Assembly (NCBI GenBank): GCA_934339365.1
Contig: CAKRHW010000005.1
Coordinates: 1 to 64,000 of the forward strand
Direction of reading: 5' to 3'
Source: an uncultured Lachnospiraceae bacterium
GTDB taxonomy: Bacteria > Bacillota > Clostridia > Lachnospirales > Lachnospiraceae
DNA: 64,000 nucleotides
The notes beneath the pieces are model-generated. The model saw only the letters and a list, made by a program, of their open reading frames with translations. It had not been told where the DNA came from and searched no databases. Position 1 is the first letter of the stretch; every line of letters starts with the position of its first letter. A program made the position numbers and the translations under genes. Shown here piece after piece: positions 43,673 to 52,771 of this stretch.

Positions 43673-45463
43673 ATGAACAGAGAGAAAGAAGAAAAGTGGA
43701 TTGCAGTGATACAATCAGCGGTTATGCGTATCATCAGTGCATGTTTTTTAATGAGCTTATTCTTTTTAGTAGTAAAAGAAGGAGATAATTTAACGCTTAG
43801 TTATGTGGATGCAATATCATTACCGTTTTTTGTAGGTGGAATGATTGTCATTATTGCGATTTTATCTGCAATCGCATTTAAGGTAAAAAATACAAGAAAA
43901 TTTGATGTATTAACGGTATTGGCTGTTTCTGTTCTTTATGCAGTGGGAGTGCTGAAGAATGCAACAGGACCTTATGTTTCAGCCGGAATTGCACTTTTAT
44001 TTATTATTGTATTGCGATTTTTTGTTGAAAAATATGAGAAACAGTTTTTAGAATTTGAAATTACAAAGAAACAGGTTCTGATTGTTGGAGCTGCCGTTGC
44101 ATGTATCTGGGTTGTTCTGATGCTGATTATCGGAATTTTACGTTATGTGTGTTATGCATCGCCTAATTTTGATATGGGTATTTTTTCACAGATGTTTTAT
44201 TATATGAAGAAAACATTTGCACCTATTACAACTTGTGAACGTTATAAGGAATTATCCCATTTTGCAGTACATGTGTCACCGGCACTTTATGTATTTCTTC
44301 CAATTTACTTTATTTTTCCATCACCGGTTATGCTGGTAGTTATTCAGGTATTATTCCTGATTAGTGGTGTGATTCCGTTATATAAGATTTGTAAAAATCA
44401 TAAATTATCAAATTATATCACATTAGGAATTCTGATTGCTACAATTTGTTATCCGGCACTTGCGGGCGGATGTTTCTATGATTTCCATGAAAATATGATG
44501 CTGTTTCCTTGTCTGTTATGGCTGTTTTATTTTATGGAAAAAAAGAAAACAGTCTGGTTCTGGGTATTTGTTGCATTTACCCTGCTGATTAAAGAGGATG
44601 CAGCTTTTTATGTGGCATGTATCGGTCTTTATATGATATTAGGAAGAAAAGAATATAAAAAAGGTGGAATTACATTCGGTGTTTCTCTGGTCTGGTTCTT
44701 TTTAGCAATTGTCTATCTTAAGATTTATGGAGATGGATTGATGACAGGACGTTACGCAAATTACCTGTCAAATCAGGACGATTCGTTCTTTATGATTTTT
44801 GCAACTATTTTAAAGGACCCTGCATATGCATTGGGACAGATTTTTACAAAGGAAAAAATGGAATATTTTCTTTGGATTCTGGTACCGATTCTGGCACTGC
44901 CGGCTGTAACAAAAAAACCATCGGAATATATTTTGCTGATTCCTACATTATTAGTAAACCTTTTGACATCTTATCAGTATCAGTTTTCTATTTTCTTCCA
45001 GTATTCTTTTGGAACAATGGCGATGTTATTTTATATTGTTACATTAGAAATCGGAAGATGCGAGTATAAAAAGGCAAAGAAAGTGGTAACCTATATGACA
45101 ATTGCATCTTTATTTATGGGATGTAATCTGTATCGGACAGCAAAAATGTATGTGAAGGATTATTATATGGCAAAACATGACACATTTGAAGTGGTAGACA
45201 GTGCCCTGAAGGATATTCCGGAAGACGCATCTGTAGAAGCTACAACCTTCTTAATTCCAAAGCTTTCTCAGAGAAAAGTTGTTTACCAGTATCAGGATGC
45301 ATGGAAGACGGAAGATAAAAAATGTGATTACTTAGTGATTGATTTAATCTATGATTCTTCAAAGAAAATTTATGAAGAAAACAGAAATCAGTGGATTGCA
45401 GCAGGATATCAGGAGACCTGGCATCAGGATAATGCAGTGGTAGTTTTTGAAAAGCAGTCCTAA
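43673..45463 (+). CDS. DUF2079 multi-spanning membrane protein
   Basis: A 596-residue protein with about 12 hydrophobic helices, matching the DUF2079 family (PF09852). A distinctive region is YASPNFDMGIFSQMFYYMKK, including the conserved FDMGIF stretch. A further one is GGCFYDFHENMMLFPCLLW, with YDFHENMM acidic and histidine residues on an extracellular loop. GT-C-type glycosyltransferase topology with FDxGIF motifs suggests it could add a sugar or phosphoglycerol on the outer face, but no activity has been established. Only weakly coupled to neighbours, at 33 and 31 bases. Confidence 0.82.
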   Translation: MNREKEEKWIAVIQSAVMRIISACFLMSLFFLVVKEGDNLTLSYVDAISLPFFVGGMIVIIAILSAIAFKVKNTRKFDVLTVLAVSVLYAVGVLKNATGPYVSAGIALLFIIVLRFFVEKYEKQFLEFEITKKQVLIVGAAVACIWVVLMLIIGILRYVCYASPNFDMGIFSQMFYYMKKTFAPITTCERYKELSHFAVHVSPALYVFLPIYFIFPSPVMLVVIQVLFLISGVIPLYKICKNHKLSNYITLGILIATICYPALAGGCFYDFHENMMLFPCLLWLFYFMEKKKTVWFWVFVAFTLLIKEDAAFYVACIGLYMILGRKEYKKGGITFGVSLVWFFLAIVYLKIYGDGLMTGRYANYLSNQDDSFFMIFATILKDPAYALGQIFTKEKMEYFLWILVPILALPAVTKKPSEYILLIPTLLVNLLTSYQYQFSIFFQYSFGTMAMLFYIVTLEIGRCEYKKAKKVVTYMTIASLFMGCNLYRTAKMYVKDYYMAKHDTFEVVDSALKDIPEDASVEATTFLIPKLSQRKVVYQYQDAWKTEDKKCDYLVIDLIYDSSKKIYEENRNQWIAAGYQETWHQDNAVVVFEKQS

Positions 45464-45494
45464 AAACAGGACAGGAAGATAAAGGGAGCTGAAA

Positions 45495-47096
45495 ATGGCA
45501 GACAAGTCGTGTGCAATTTCAAAATTAAAATTCAAAGGAACAAAATTATATCTTGAAGTTGTCTGTAAAGAACGAAAACAGAAGATAAAGAGACTTTTTT
45601 TGCGATACCGGAGCAGTTTAGAAAAGGATGTGCGGGAGTACGAAGGGGCTTTCCTCCAAAAAGAAGGAAAGACATTTGTATTTTCATTAGATCAGATTCC
45701 ATGGACGCCACTTTATTATGATTTTATTGTTGAAATTATGGATGAACGGGGAAACGTGCAGGAACATGAACTTCATTATGGAAATTTTAACAAGAAAGTC
45801 CGAAATCCCTTTTATCAGGGAGAATATGTAATTGCAGGAACAGATATGTTTGTCTATCCGTATATTCATAATGAAATGGTCAGTCTGTGTTACCGGAAAA
45901 AAGGAAAGTTTGATACCGTTTCATTTCGACTGCGGGAAATTTTAGCAGTATGTCTGCAAAAGCTTTGTAAAAACTATTTACAAAAGAAACGGATTTGCCT
46001 GATATATGAAAAATACTGTTTTGGAGCACAGGATAATGGATATTACTTTTTCAAATATTGCATGGAACAGGGCTTAGAAGAGAAGCTGAACAGAAGAATC
46101 TTTTATGTCATTGACAGGCAGTCTCCGGATTATCCTAAAATGAAAAAATATTCGGATCATGTATTAAATTTTATGTCAATCCGGCATATGATTTATACTT
46201 TGTCAGCTTCCCTTCTGGTAAGTACAGATTCGAAAGAACATGTATATGCATGGCGAAAAAGAAACAGTATTTTCACAGGAAGAATTAAGAAAAAACCACT
46301 TGTCTTTTTGCAGCATGGAGTGATTGCCTTAAAACGGGTGGAAAATGCTTATGCAAAAGGAACGAGAGGAGAATGCAGCCGGTTTATTGTTTCTTCTGAA
46401 AGAGAAAAAAATATTATTCATAGCTATTATGGATATGACAGGCAGGAGATTGTGGTTACCGGTCTGGCAAGATGGGATGCATTAAAAGACAAATCTAAGG
46501 GAAAAAGACAGATTCTTTTTATGGCAACCTGGAGAAACTATTTAGATGAAGCGACAGAAGAAGAATTTGTTCAGAGTCGGTATTTTAAGACTTATCTGGC
46601 TTTGCTAAAGTCAGAACAGTTAAAAAAACTGTTAAAGGATTACGATGCAAATCTGAAATTTTATGTGCATAATAAATTCAAAGAATATGCAAAAGACTTT
46701 TTAGAACAATTAGGCACAACAGGGGATGAACCTGTAGTTTCGGTAATGACCTTTGAAGATATGCCGTTAAATGAACTGATGATGGAAAGCAATCTGCTAG
46801 TTACCGATTATTCTAGTGTATCGTTTGATATGTTTTACCAGAATAAGCCTGTTGTATTTTATCAGTTTGACAGTAAAGAATACCTTGAGGCGCATGGAAG
46901 TTATTTAGATTTTGAGAAAGAATTGTTTGGTGAGCGGGTAACAACAGCAGAAGAATTATTACCGGTATTAGAGACTTATCTGCAGACAGATTTTGCACTC
47001 AAAGAACCGTATCAGAAGATGCGAAAAGAGTGCTTTGCATATACAGATCAAAAAAACTGTGAGAGAATTGCAGAAATAATCAGGCAAATGAAGTAG
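45495..47096 (+). CDS. CDP-glycerol glycerophosphotransferase (TagF-like), HN variant
   Basis: A 533-residue paralogue of the protein at 42020, sharing the YEKYCFGAQDNGYYFFKYCM block. Motifs are FLQHGVIALKRV (about residue 271), GLARWD, ATWRNY and VTDYSSVSFDM (about 436). The usual histidine-proline pair is replaced by YVHNKF, keeping the histidine. The N-terminal ~160 residues differ from its paralogue and may recognise a different acceptor. Starts after an AAAGGGAG ribosome site. It lies between the DUF2079 gene and the secreted beta-helix gene on the same strand. Confidence 0.88.
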   Translation: MADKSCAISKLKFKGTKLYLEVVCKERKQKIKRLFLRYRSSLEKDVREYEGAFLQKEGKTFVFSLDQIPWTPLYYDFIVEIMDERGNVQEHELHYGNFNKKVRNPFYQGEYVIAGTDMFVYPYIHNEMVSLCYRKKGKFDTVSFRLREILAVCLQKLCKNYLQKKRICLIYEKYCFGAQDNGYYFFKYCMEQGLEEKLNRRIFYVIDRQSPDYPKMKKYSDHVLNFMSIRHMIYTLSASLLVSTDSKEHVYAWRKRNSIFTGRIKKKPLVFLQHGVIALKRVENAYAKGTRGECSRFIVSSEREKNIIHSYYGYDRQEIVVTGLARWDALKDKSKGKRQILFMATWRNYLDEATEEEFVQSRYFKTYLALLKSEQLKKLLKDYDANLKFYVHNKFKEYAKDFLEQLGTTGDEPVVSVMTFEDMPLNELMMESNLLVTDYSSVSFDMFYQNKPVVFYQFDSKEYLEAHGSYLDFEKELFGERVTTAEELLPVLETYLQTDFALKEPYQKMRKECFAYTDQKNCERIAEIIRQMK

Positions 47097-47215
47097 GAAG
47101 ATACTTCCTTTCTTTGTAAAAATGGTGTAAAATGAAAAGATAGGTTATCACATAGGGTTCACATGTGAGTGGTATATTTTGGGAGAATGAAAAACGAAAG
47201 GAAGAGGAGGAAAAA

Positions 47216-48658
47216 ATGAAAAAGAAACTATTGATATTTGGAGCAGCGTTTTGTATAGCAGGTGCAGCACATTCTACAACGGCAATGGCGAAAGAAAATG
47301 CCAATGCTATTTCTGTGTCACCATATGAAGCAGAGCAGGAGAATGAAGATGCAGGAGCAAAGATTAATGCAGCAATTGCAGATGCAGTTACGCTTGGAAA
47401 TACAGATGTATATCTTCAGGCAGGAAAGTATAACATCAAATCAACGATTAAGTTAGTAAGTGGTGTCAATATTATTGCAGATGCCAATGCACAGATTGTA
47501 AGAGGTGCGAATGTAGAAGCTGTGACAGCAGATACAGCCTGCAGTGATGTTACGATTTCCGGTGGAAAATGGGATGGAAATAATTTCGCAAAAGAGATGA
47601 TGGACTTGCGGGGAGACAAGCTGAAATTAGTAAACTTTAGTTTATATGGAACTGGATATAAAGGAATTATCTTACGAGGCGGAAATGATGAACTTTACAA
47701 TTTAGAGGTAAAGAACAATGCAGCATCAGGTGTACATTTAGAGGGAACCACAGCACAGGTTTCAAACTGTACATTTTCCGGCAATGGAGAACGTGGAATT
47801 GTAATCACAGATAATGCGAATATGAATATGACAGACTGTCGGGCGTTTGATAATGGAAAGAAACATACCAGCGTGGGACATGGAGTTGGAATCGGAAGAG
47901 GTTCTGTTGCAACCATTACCCGTTCCAATATCAGCCTGAATGAGCAGTGCGGAATTAGTTTAAGTGGTGCTTCAACGGTCAATATGGTTGGTGTAAACAC
48001 TGTTAACTCTAATGGACGTCATGGAATTGGAACAGACAGCAGTGATACGGTGAATGTGTCTGCAGGATCTGAATTTAATTCAAATGGTTATAATGGTATT
48101 TCCGTAGGACGTGGAAGCAAAGGAAATATTGAAGATATTGAGACAAAAAATAATGCAGTCAGTGGTATTTCTGTCAATGCATCTTCTGCAACGATTCGTA
48201 ATGTAGAAAGTACAGGAAATAAAGGATATGGTGTGCTGACGAATGCAGCAAAGGTATATATTTATGAGACAGAGATGAGTGGCAATGGAAAAGAAGGTTT
48301 ATGTGCCAGCACGAAGTCTTATGTATGGGCAACCGGATGTGAGTTTAATAATAACAAAATGTTTGGTGTGTTTGCACAGCATGCAGGAACAAAGCTTGTT
48401 ATTTTAGGAGAGTCTACGTTAAATAATAACACAAGATCAGGAGCCTGCATTACAACAAAGGCTAAGTTAAGTCTTACTTATAGCACAGTTTCTAAGAATG
48501 GATTGATGGGATTATCATTCCATAATGGAGGAATTGCCAATAATGTAAGAAAGAATGTGATTAGTTCACATAAAAAGTGTGGTATTTATAGAGATGGTGC
48601 TTCTATGAAGAAAGTAAAAGATAATAAGATTACAGGAACACCAAAAGCATTTAATTAG
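47216..48658 (+). CDS. Secreted right-handed beta-helix repeat protein
   Basis: A 480-residue protein with a signal peptide (MKKKLLIFGAAFCIAGAAHS, cleavage after TAMA near residue 25). The mature protein is built of PbH1-type beta-helix repeats: recurrent asparagine-rich rungs such as NNAASGVHLEG, NGERGIVITDN, LNEQCGISLSGAS and NNAVSGISVNASS. The helix begins with a pectate-lyase-like cap (AGAKINAAIADAVTLGNTDV). No anchor (LPXTG, SLH, choline-binding) is visible, so it is probably released or held by the polymer. GAGGAGG before ATG 47216 fixes the start. Its presence inside a teichoic-acid locus is unusual; a polymer lyase or a binding protein is possible. Function unknown. Confidence 0.85.
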   Translation: MKKKLLIFGAAFCIAGAAHSTTAMAKENANAISVSPYEAEQENEDAGAKINAAIADAVTLGNTDVYLQAGKYNIKSTIKLVSGVNIIADANAQIVRGANVEAVTADTACSDVTISGGKWDGNNFAKEMMDLRGDKLKLVNFSLYGTGYKGIILRGGNDELYNLEVKNNAASGVHLEGTTAQVSNCTFSGNGERGIVITDNANMNMTDCRAFDNGKKHTSVGHGVGIGRGSVATITRSNISLNEQCGISLSGASTVNMVGVNTVNSNGRHGIGTDSSDTVNVSAGSEFNSNGYNGISVGRGSKGNIEDIETKNNAVSGISVNASSATIRNVESTGNKGYGVLTNAAKVYIYETEMSGNGKEGLCASTKSYVWATGCEFNNNKMFGVFAQHAGTKLVILGESTLNNNTRSGACITTKAKLSLTYSTVSKNGLMGLSFHNGGIANNVRKNVISSHKKCGIYRDGASMKKVKDNKITGTPKAFN

Positions 48659-48700
48659 AGGAAGAAAGATTCGATTAGTCATGGAAAGGAAAACAAGAAG

Positions 48701-50344
48701 ATGGATAGAAACCTAAAGGACCTGGTGAAATTCTCCTACAGAGTTTTGTCAGTAAGAATGAACAAAAGATTTATTAGCTTTTCATTGAAAGGATATTTCA
48801 TTAATCCAGAAGGGCTTCGCATTGAAAATCCTTATATTGCAGTCACGAAGAGCAACCAGTTTCCGGTAGAAATCAACGAATTTAAAAAGAAATTGTCTCC
48901 GAAGGATGCATTTTTCAAGAACAAGACAATTCGAATCAAAGTAAAAACAGAGGATATTGTTTCAGATGAAACAGGAATTAATAATCATATCAGAGTAAAA
49001 GCAATGGTGGAGGGAAGAGAACTTCCCTTCAATATTGCTGTACCTGTAAGAAAGAAAAATTTTAATAAAAGATATTATTATGCACCTTTTAAAGGAACGT
49101 TTAAAGGAAATTATGCCATTCATTTTCGAAGAGAAGGAAATGGTGCATTGATTCTGGTGAAACGTCCGAGGGATGAATACGAGAGAACTGCCAGATACCA
49201 TTTCTTTGAAAACTCATTGGTTTCTGGCTTTTTGTATGTTGTTGGAAAAACAATACGAAAATTTTCAAAGAAAAGGGTAGCTTTATTCTTTGAAAAAGAT
49301 TCTTCTAAAGCAGAAGAGGGAGCTTTTGAATTATTTGAAAAAGTCAGGGATCATAGCAAGACGCAGGCATATTTTATTATTGATGAAAAGAGTCGTGATT
49401 ATAGCAGAATTATCGGACAAAAGAATGTGGTAAGGCGTTACAGTGCAAAATATTACTGGTTGATGTATCGGGTAAATGTATACATAGCGACAGAAGCTCC
49501 ATCACATTTGAATGTCTTACGTTCGAATAATAAATGGTTTAGAAGAATGAATGTCAGCACCAAATTTGTATTCCTGCAGCATGGAGTTACTTATATGAAG
49601 TCGCAGAGTAAGAAATCCACATTTGTAAAAGGAAAAGAAGGGGCAGTGGATTACATTGTGGCAGACAGTGAGAAGGAAAAACAGGTATTGTGCCGGATGC
49701 TGAAGGTTCCGGAGAAAAATGTAATTCAGTCGGGTATGGCAATCTTTAGTAAAATGGATTATCAGAATATTACGCAGTCTTCGAAGGATATTGTAACAAT
49801 TATGCTGACATGGAAACCATATGAGGAACATGTTTTTGATTTTAGCAAAACACAGTATTATGCACAGGTTGTACAACTTTACGAGATGCTTAGCAGATAT
49901 ATGCCGGAAGAAAATATTTATTTTGTAGCACATCCAAAGGTTGTTCCATTGATAAAAGGAACACGTTTGTATGAGCGGATGTGGAAAAAAACAATTTTTG
50001 AGCTTTTGCAGATTACCAAACTTTTGATTACAGACTATTCTTCTGTCTGTTATTTGAGTTTTTACCGGGGAGCCGGAGTCATCTTCTATCAGTATGATTT
50101 AGAAGAATTTGAACAGTGTGCCGGTAAATTAATACCGGAATCAGAAGAATATATAGGTCCAAGAGTATTTAAAATGGAAGATTTAGAGCATGTGATCGCA
50201 GATATTACAGCTGAGAAAACAGTGGATTTATCCAAGGTTCGAACAGAAGAATATCAGAAACGATTTGATGCAATTGTGGAATTCCACGATGGAAAGAATA
50301 TAGAGCGTATTTTCCAGGCACTAAAAGAAAAGAAATTAATCTAA
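48701..50344 (+). CDS. Divergent CDP-glycerol glycerophosphotransferase family member
   Basis: A 547-residue PF04464 protein less similar to the neighbouring paralogues. FLQHGVTYMKSQ (about residue 291), AHPKVVPL and ITDYSSVCYLSF (about 444) are kept. The ARWD motif is replaced by SGMAIFSKMD, and the TWRNY motif by LTWKPYEEH. The YEKFC...DNGYYFF block of the others is instead FEKDSSKAEEGAFELFEK. These changes suggest another acceptor or linkage. N-terminal ~180 residues are basic and beta-rich. It follows the beta-helix gene by 42 bases. Confidence 0.83.
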   Translation: MDRNLKDLVKFSYRVLSVRMNKRFISFSLKGYFINPEGLRIENPYIAVTKSNQFPVEINEFKKKLSPKDAFFKNKTIRIKVKTEDIVSDETGINNHIRVKAMVEGRELPFNIAVPVRKKNFNKRYYYAPFKGTFKGNYAIHFRREGNGALILVKRPRDEYERTARYHFFENSLVSGFLYVVGKTIRKFSKKRVALFFEKDSSKAEEGAFELFEKVRDHSKTQAYFIIDEKSRDYSRIIGQKNVVRRYSAKYYWLMYRVNVYIATEAPSHLNVLRSNNKWFRRMNVSTKFVFLQHGVTYMKSQSKKSTFVKGKEGAVDYIVADSEKEKQVLCRMLKVPEKNVIQSGMAIFSKMDYQNITQSSKDIVTIMLTWKPYEEHVFDFSKTQYYAQVVQLYEMLSRYMPEENIYFVAHPKVVPLIKGTRLYERMWKKTIFELLQITKLLITDYSSVCYLSFYRGAGVIFYQYDLEEFEQCAGKLIPESEEYIGPRVFKMEDLEHVIADITAEKTVDLSKVRTEEYQKRFDAIVEFHDGKNIERIFQALKEKKLI

Positions 50345-50393
50345 TGCCATCAGGCAAGAAGAAAACGAGCGAAACGAAAGGTTTGATAGAATT

Positions 50394-52610
50394 ATGGGTA
50401 ATTACACTATTGATTTAGAGCAGTGTTATTATGATAAAAATGAGCGAACATATAATATAGTAAAGATGAAACCAGGCGGAGAGAAAGAAGTACTTTCAGA
50501 GCCGGTAGATAAGAAAAATATTGAAGATACGATTACGCTGCAAAAAGTATCAGTAGAAGGAACAATGATAACAGTTGCAACAGAAGGTGTGGATTTTGAG
50601 AAGATTTCCCAGATGCGGATTCTTATGTTTCAGCAAAAAGGAGAAGAGTGCATTATTCTTCCGATTCAGCACAGACAGGGAAATCAGATAATATTTTCTG
50701 TAGAGGATGCCATAAAGGAACATCTCACCTATAAGAGAAACAAAACATTTCGTATGTGCTTAGAATACGTACAGGACCAGCAGTATTATCTGAAGGCATT
50801 TTTTGATGGCAAAAAAAAGGACCAGATGGCAGAAGAATGTAAAAAGCATGCAATTAAAGTATTAGAGGAGCATGTAATAGAGCAGGGAATCTGGTTGAAG
50901 AATCCAGAAGATGAGACACAGGAATTTGAACATATTGCACTTACGTACATTAATCAGAACGGAAGACTGCAGTTTTGCCTTGCAAGATATGATTACTGGG
51001 TGCGAACGAAGCAGTTTTGCAATATGCTGAAGTTTTCCATGAAGCGTGGAATTGTAAAATTAAAAATACAATTTGATGAGAATGGATATGAATTTAAAAA
51101 ATTAATCTTTAAATATCGCTACAAGATTGAAGCGGATGCCAGACAATATGATTTCGAAACAGAAGAAATTTCCTTTGAGAATGGGATACGGACTTTGAAA
51201 GCAAAGTTAGATTTGCATCAGGTGGATTTTAGAAATCTTTATTGGGATGTTAAGGTGGTTCTTTATAATAAGAAGAAAGACAAAGAATATGAACTGCCGT
51301 TAAAGCTTGGAGCCTATAAAAAGAAATTTAAGTCCTTCTTTTTTAAAGATGAATTCCTGACCGGAGATGGGAATTTCCTTTATCCATATGTGGCAGCCGG
51401 GGATATTCTGGCATTTCAGTATCGTGAAAAAGGAAATTATGATACGATGGCATTCCGTTATCGTGAATTGGTGGCAGGAGCACTTTATAAATTATTAAAA
51501 GGCTATTGGAAAAAGAAAAATATATATCTTGTATATGAAAAATTCTGCATTATGGCACAGGATAATGGATACTATTTCTTCCAATACTGCATGGAACATA
51601 ATGTGGAACAGCAGCTGCATGGAAAAATTCTTTACGTCCTGGATAAAAATTCAAAGGACTATGAAAAAGTTTCAAAGTATAAGGATCATGTTATAGAATT
51701 CATGAGTTTGAAGTATATGATTTACCTGTTAGCGGCAAAGCTGCTGATTAGTACAGATACCAAAATTCATGCATATGCATGGGGAAAGCGATATAGTAAG
51801 TTGTTTGGATATGTCAGACAAAAGAAACTGGTATTTCTCCAGCATGGTGTGACAGCTTTAAAACGGGTTGATTTCTTATATGGAAAAGGGAAAAAAGGGG
51901 GAAGTGATTTGTTTGTAGTCACTTCCGATTATGAAAAGAAAATTGTATGTGACTATTTTGGATATCCCGCAAGAGAAGTTCCGGTTACCGGTTTTGCAAG
52001 ATGGGATGTTTTACATGACAAATCCGAAGGATTAAGAGAAATCCTTGTCATGCCGACATGGAGAAATTACTTAGAGGATCTGTCGGATGAACTTTTCAAA
52101 GAAAGTGATTATTATAAGAATTACATGGAGTTTTTGAATTCCGAACGGTTGAAAACAATCTTAGAAGAATATGACTTACATTTGAATTTTTATCTGCATA
52201 CAAAGTTTCGGGATTATCTGAAAGAATTTGCAATTGCAAATGACAGAATCCGGCTGATTCCATTCGGAGAAGAACCTTTAAATGAGATTATGATGCGCTG
52301 TAAAATGCTGATTACCGATTATTCTAGTGTATGCTGGGACGTATTTTATCAGGATAAACCGGTACTGTTTTATCAATTTGACTTAGATACGTATCTAGAG
52401 GCACATGGAAGTTATATGGATATCCGCAAGGAAATCTTTGGGGACCGCGTAGAAACATTGCCGCCATTGTATGATTTGATAGAGGAATATGCAAAACAGG
52501 ATTTTGCTGTAAAACCGGTATTTGAAGAAATGCGAAAAGGATATTTCAAATATGTGGATGATGATAACAGCAAACGTATTGTTGAGGCAATACAGAAAAT
52601 GAAACTCTGA
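50394..52610 (+). CDS. Long CDP-glycerol glycerophosphotransferase (TagF-like), HT variant
   Basis: A 738-residue enzyme, ~200 residues longer than its paralogues. Residues 1-~215 form an extra acidic/beta-rich domain, about 215-370 an accessory domain like the 42020 protein's N-terminus, then the catalytic part with FLQHGVTALKRV (about residue 480), GFARWDVLHD, MPTWRNYLED and ITDYSSVCWDV (about 640). The usual HP pair reads YLHTKF, keeping the histidine. It resembles the long polymerase-type TagF. AAAGG precedes the ATG. It is the last of the six family members, 161 bases before the LtaS-like gene. Confidence 0.88.
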   Translation: MGNYTIDLEQCYYDKNERTYNIVKMKPGGEKEVLSEPVDKKNIEDTITLQKVSVEGTMITVATEGVDFEKISQMRILMFQQKGEECIILPIQHRQGNQIIFSVEDAIKEHLTYKRNKTFRMCLEYVQDQQYYLKAFFDGKKKDQMAEECKKHAIKVLEEHVIEQGIWLKNPEDETQEFEHIALTYINQNGRLQFCLARYDYWVRTKQFCNMLKFSMKRGIVKLKIQFDENGYEFKKLIFKYRYKIEADARQYDFETEEISFENGIRTLKAKLDLHQVDFRNLYWDVKVVLYNKKKDKEYELPLKLGAYKKKFKSFFFKDEFLTGDGNFLYPYVAAGDILAFQYREKGNYDTMAFRYRELVAGALYKLLKGYWKKKNIYLVYEKFCIMAQDNGYYFFQYCMEHNVEQQLHGKILYVLDKNSKDYEKVSKYKDHVIEFMSLKYMIYLLAAKLLISTDTKIHAYAWGKRYSKLFGYVRQKKLVFLQHGVTALKRVDFLYGKGKKGGSDLFVVTSDYEKKIVCDYFGYPAREVPVTGFARWDVLHDKSEGLREILVMPTWRNYLEDLSDELFKESDYYKNYMEFLNSERLKTILEEYDLHLNFYLHTKFRDYLKEFAIANDRIRLIPFGEEPLNEIMMRCKMLITDYSSVCWDVFYQDKPVLFYQFDLDTYLEAHGSYMDIRKEIFGDRVETLPPLYDLIEEYAKQDFAVKPVFEEMRKGYFKYVDDDNSKRIVEAIQKMKL

Positions 52611-52724
52611 AATTGTGTGAAAATAAAAAGAATGTAAAGAAAATGTAAAAACTTGGAGTTAAATAAATATAGCAATCTGATTCTAAATGTGCTAGAATGT
52701 CATGTGGCATATATCAGAAACAAC

Positions 52725-52752
52725 AATCGCTTCTCATTTTTGGGGAGCGATT
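52725..52752 (+). other. Stem-loop in the leader of the LtaS-like gene
   Basis: AATCGCTTCTC (52725-52735) pairs with GGGGAGCGATT (52742-52752), 11 bp with two G-U pairs. It lies 19 bases before the start codon and is not followed by a T-run, so it is probably a 5'-leader structure and not a terminator. The rest of 52611-52771 shows a TAGAAT-like -10 at about 52693. Confidence 0.45.
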
Positions 52753-52771
52753 ATAAGATAAGGAGGAAAGA

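Noticed and set aside
47097..47215. Promoter for the beta-helix gene
   Set aside because: TGTAAAAT (47126-47133) looks like a -10, but the best -35 (TTCCTT) is poor; evidence is too weak to list.
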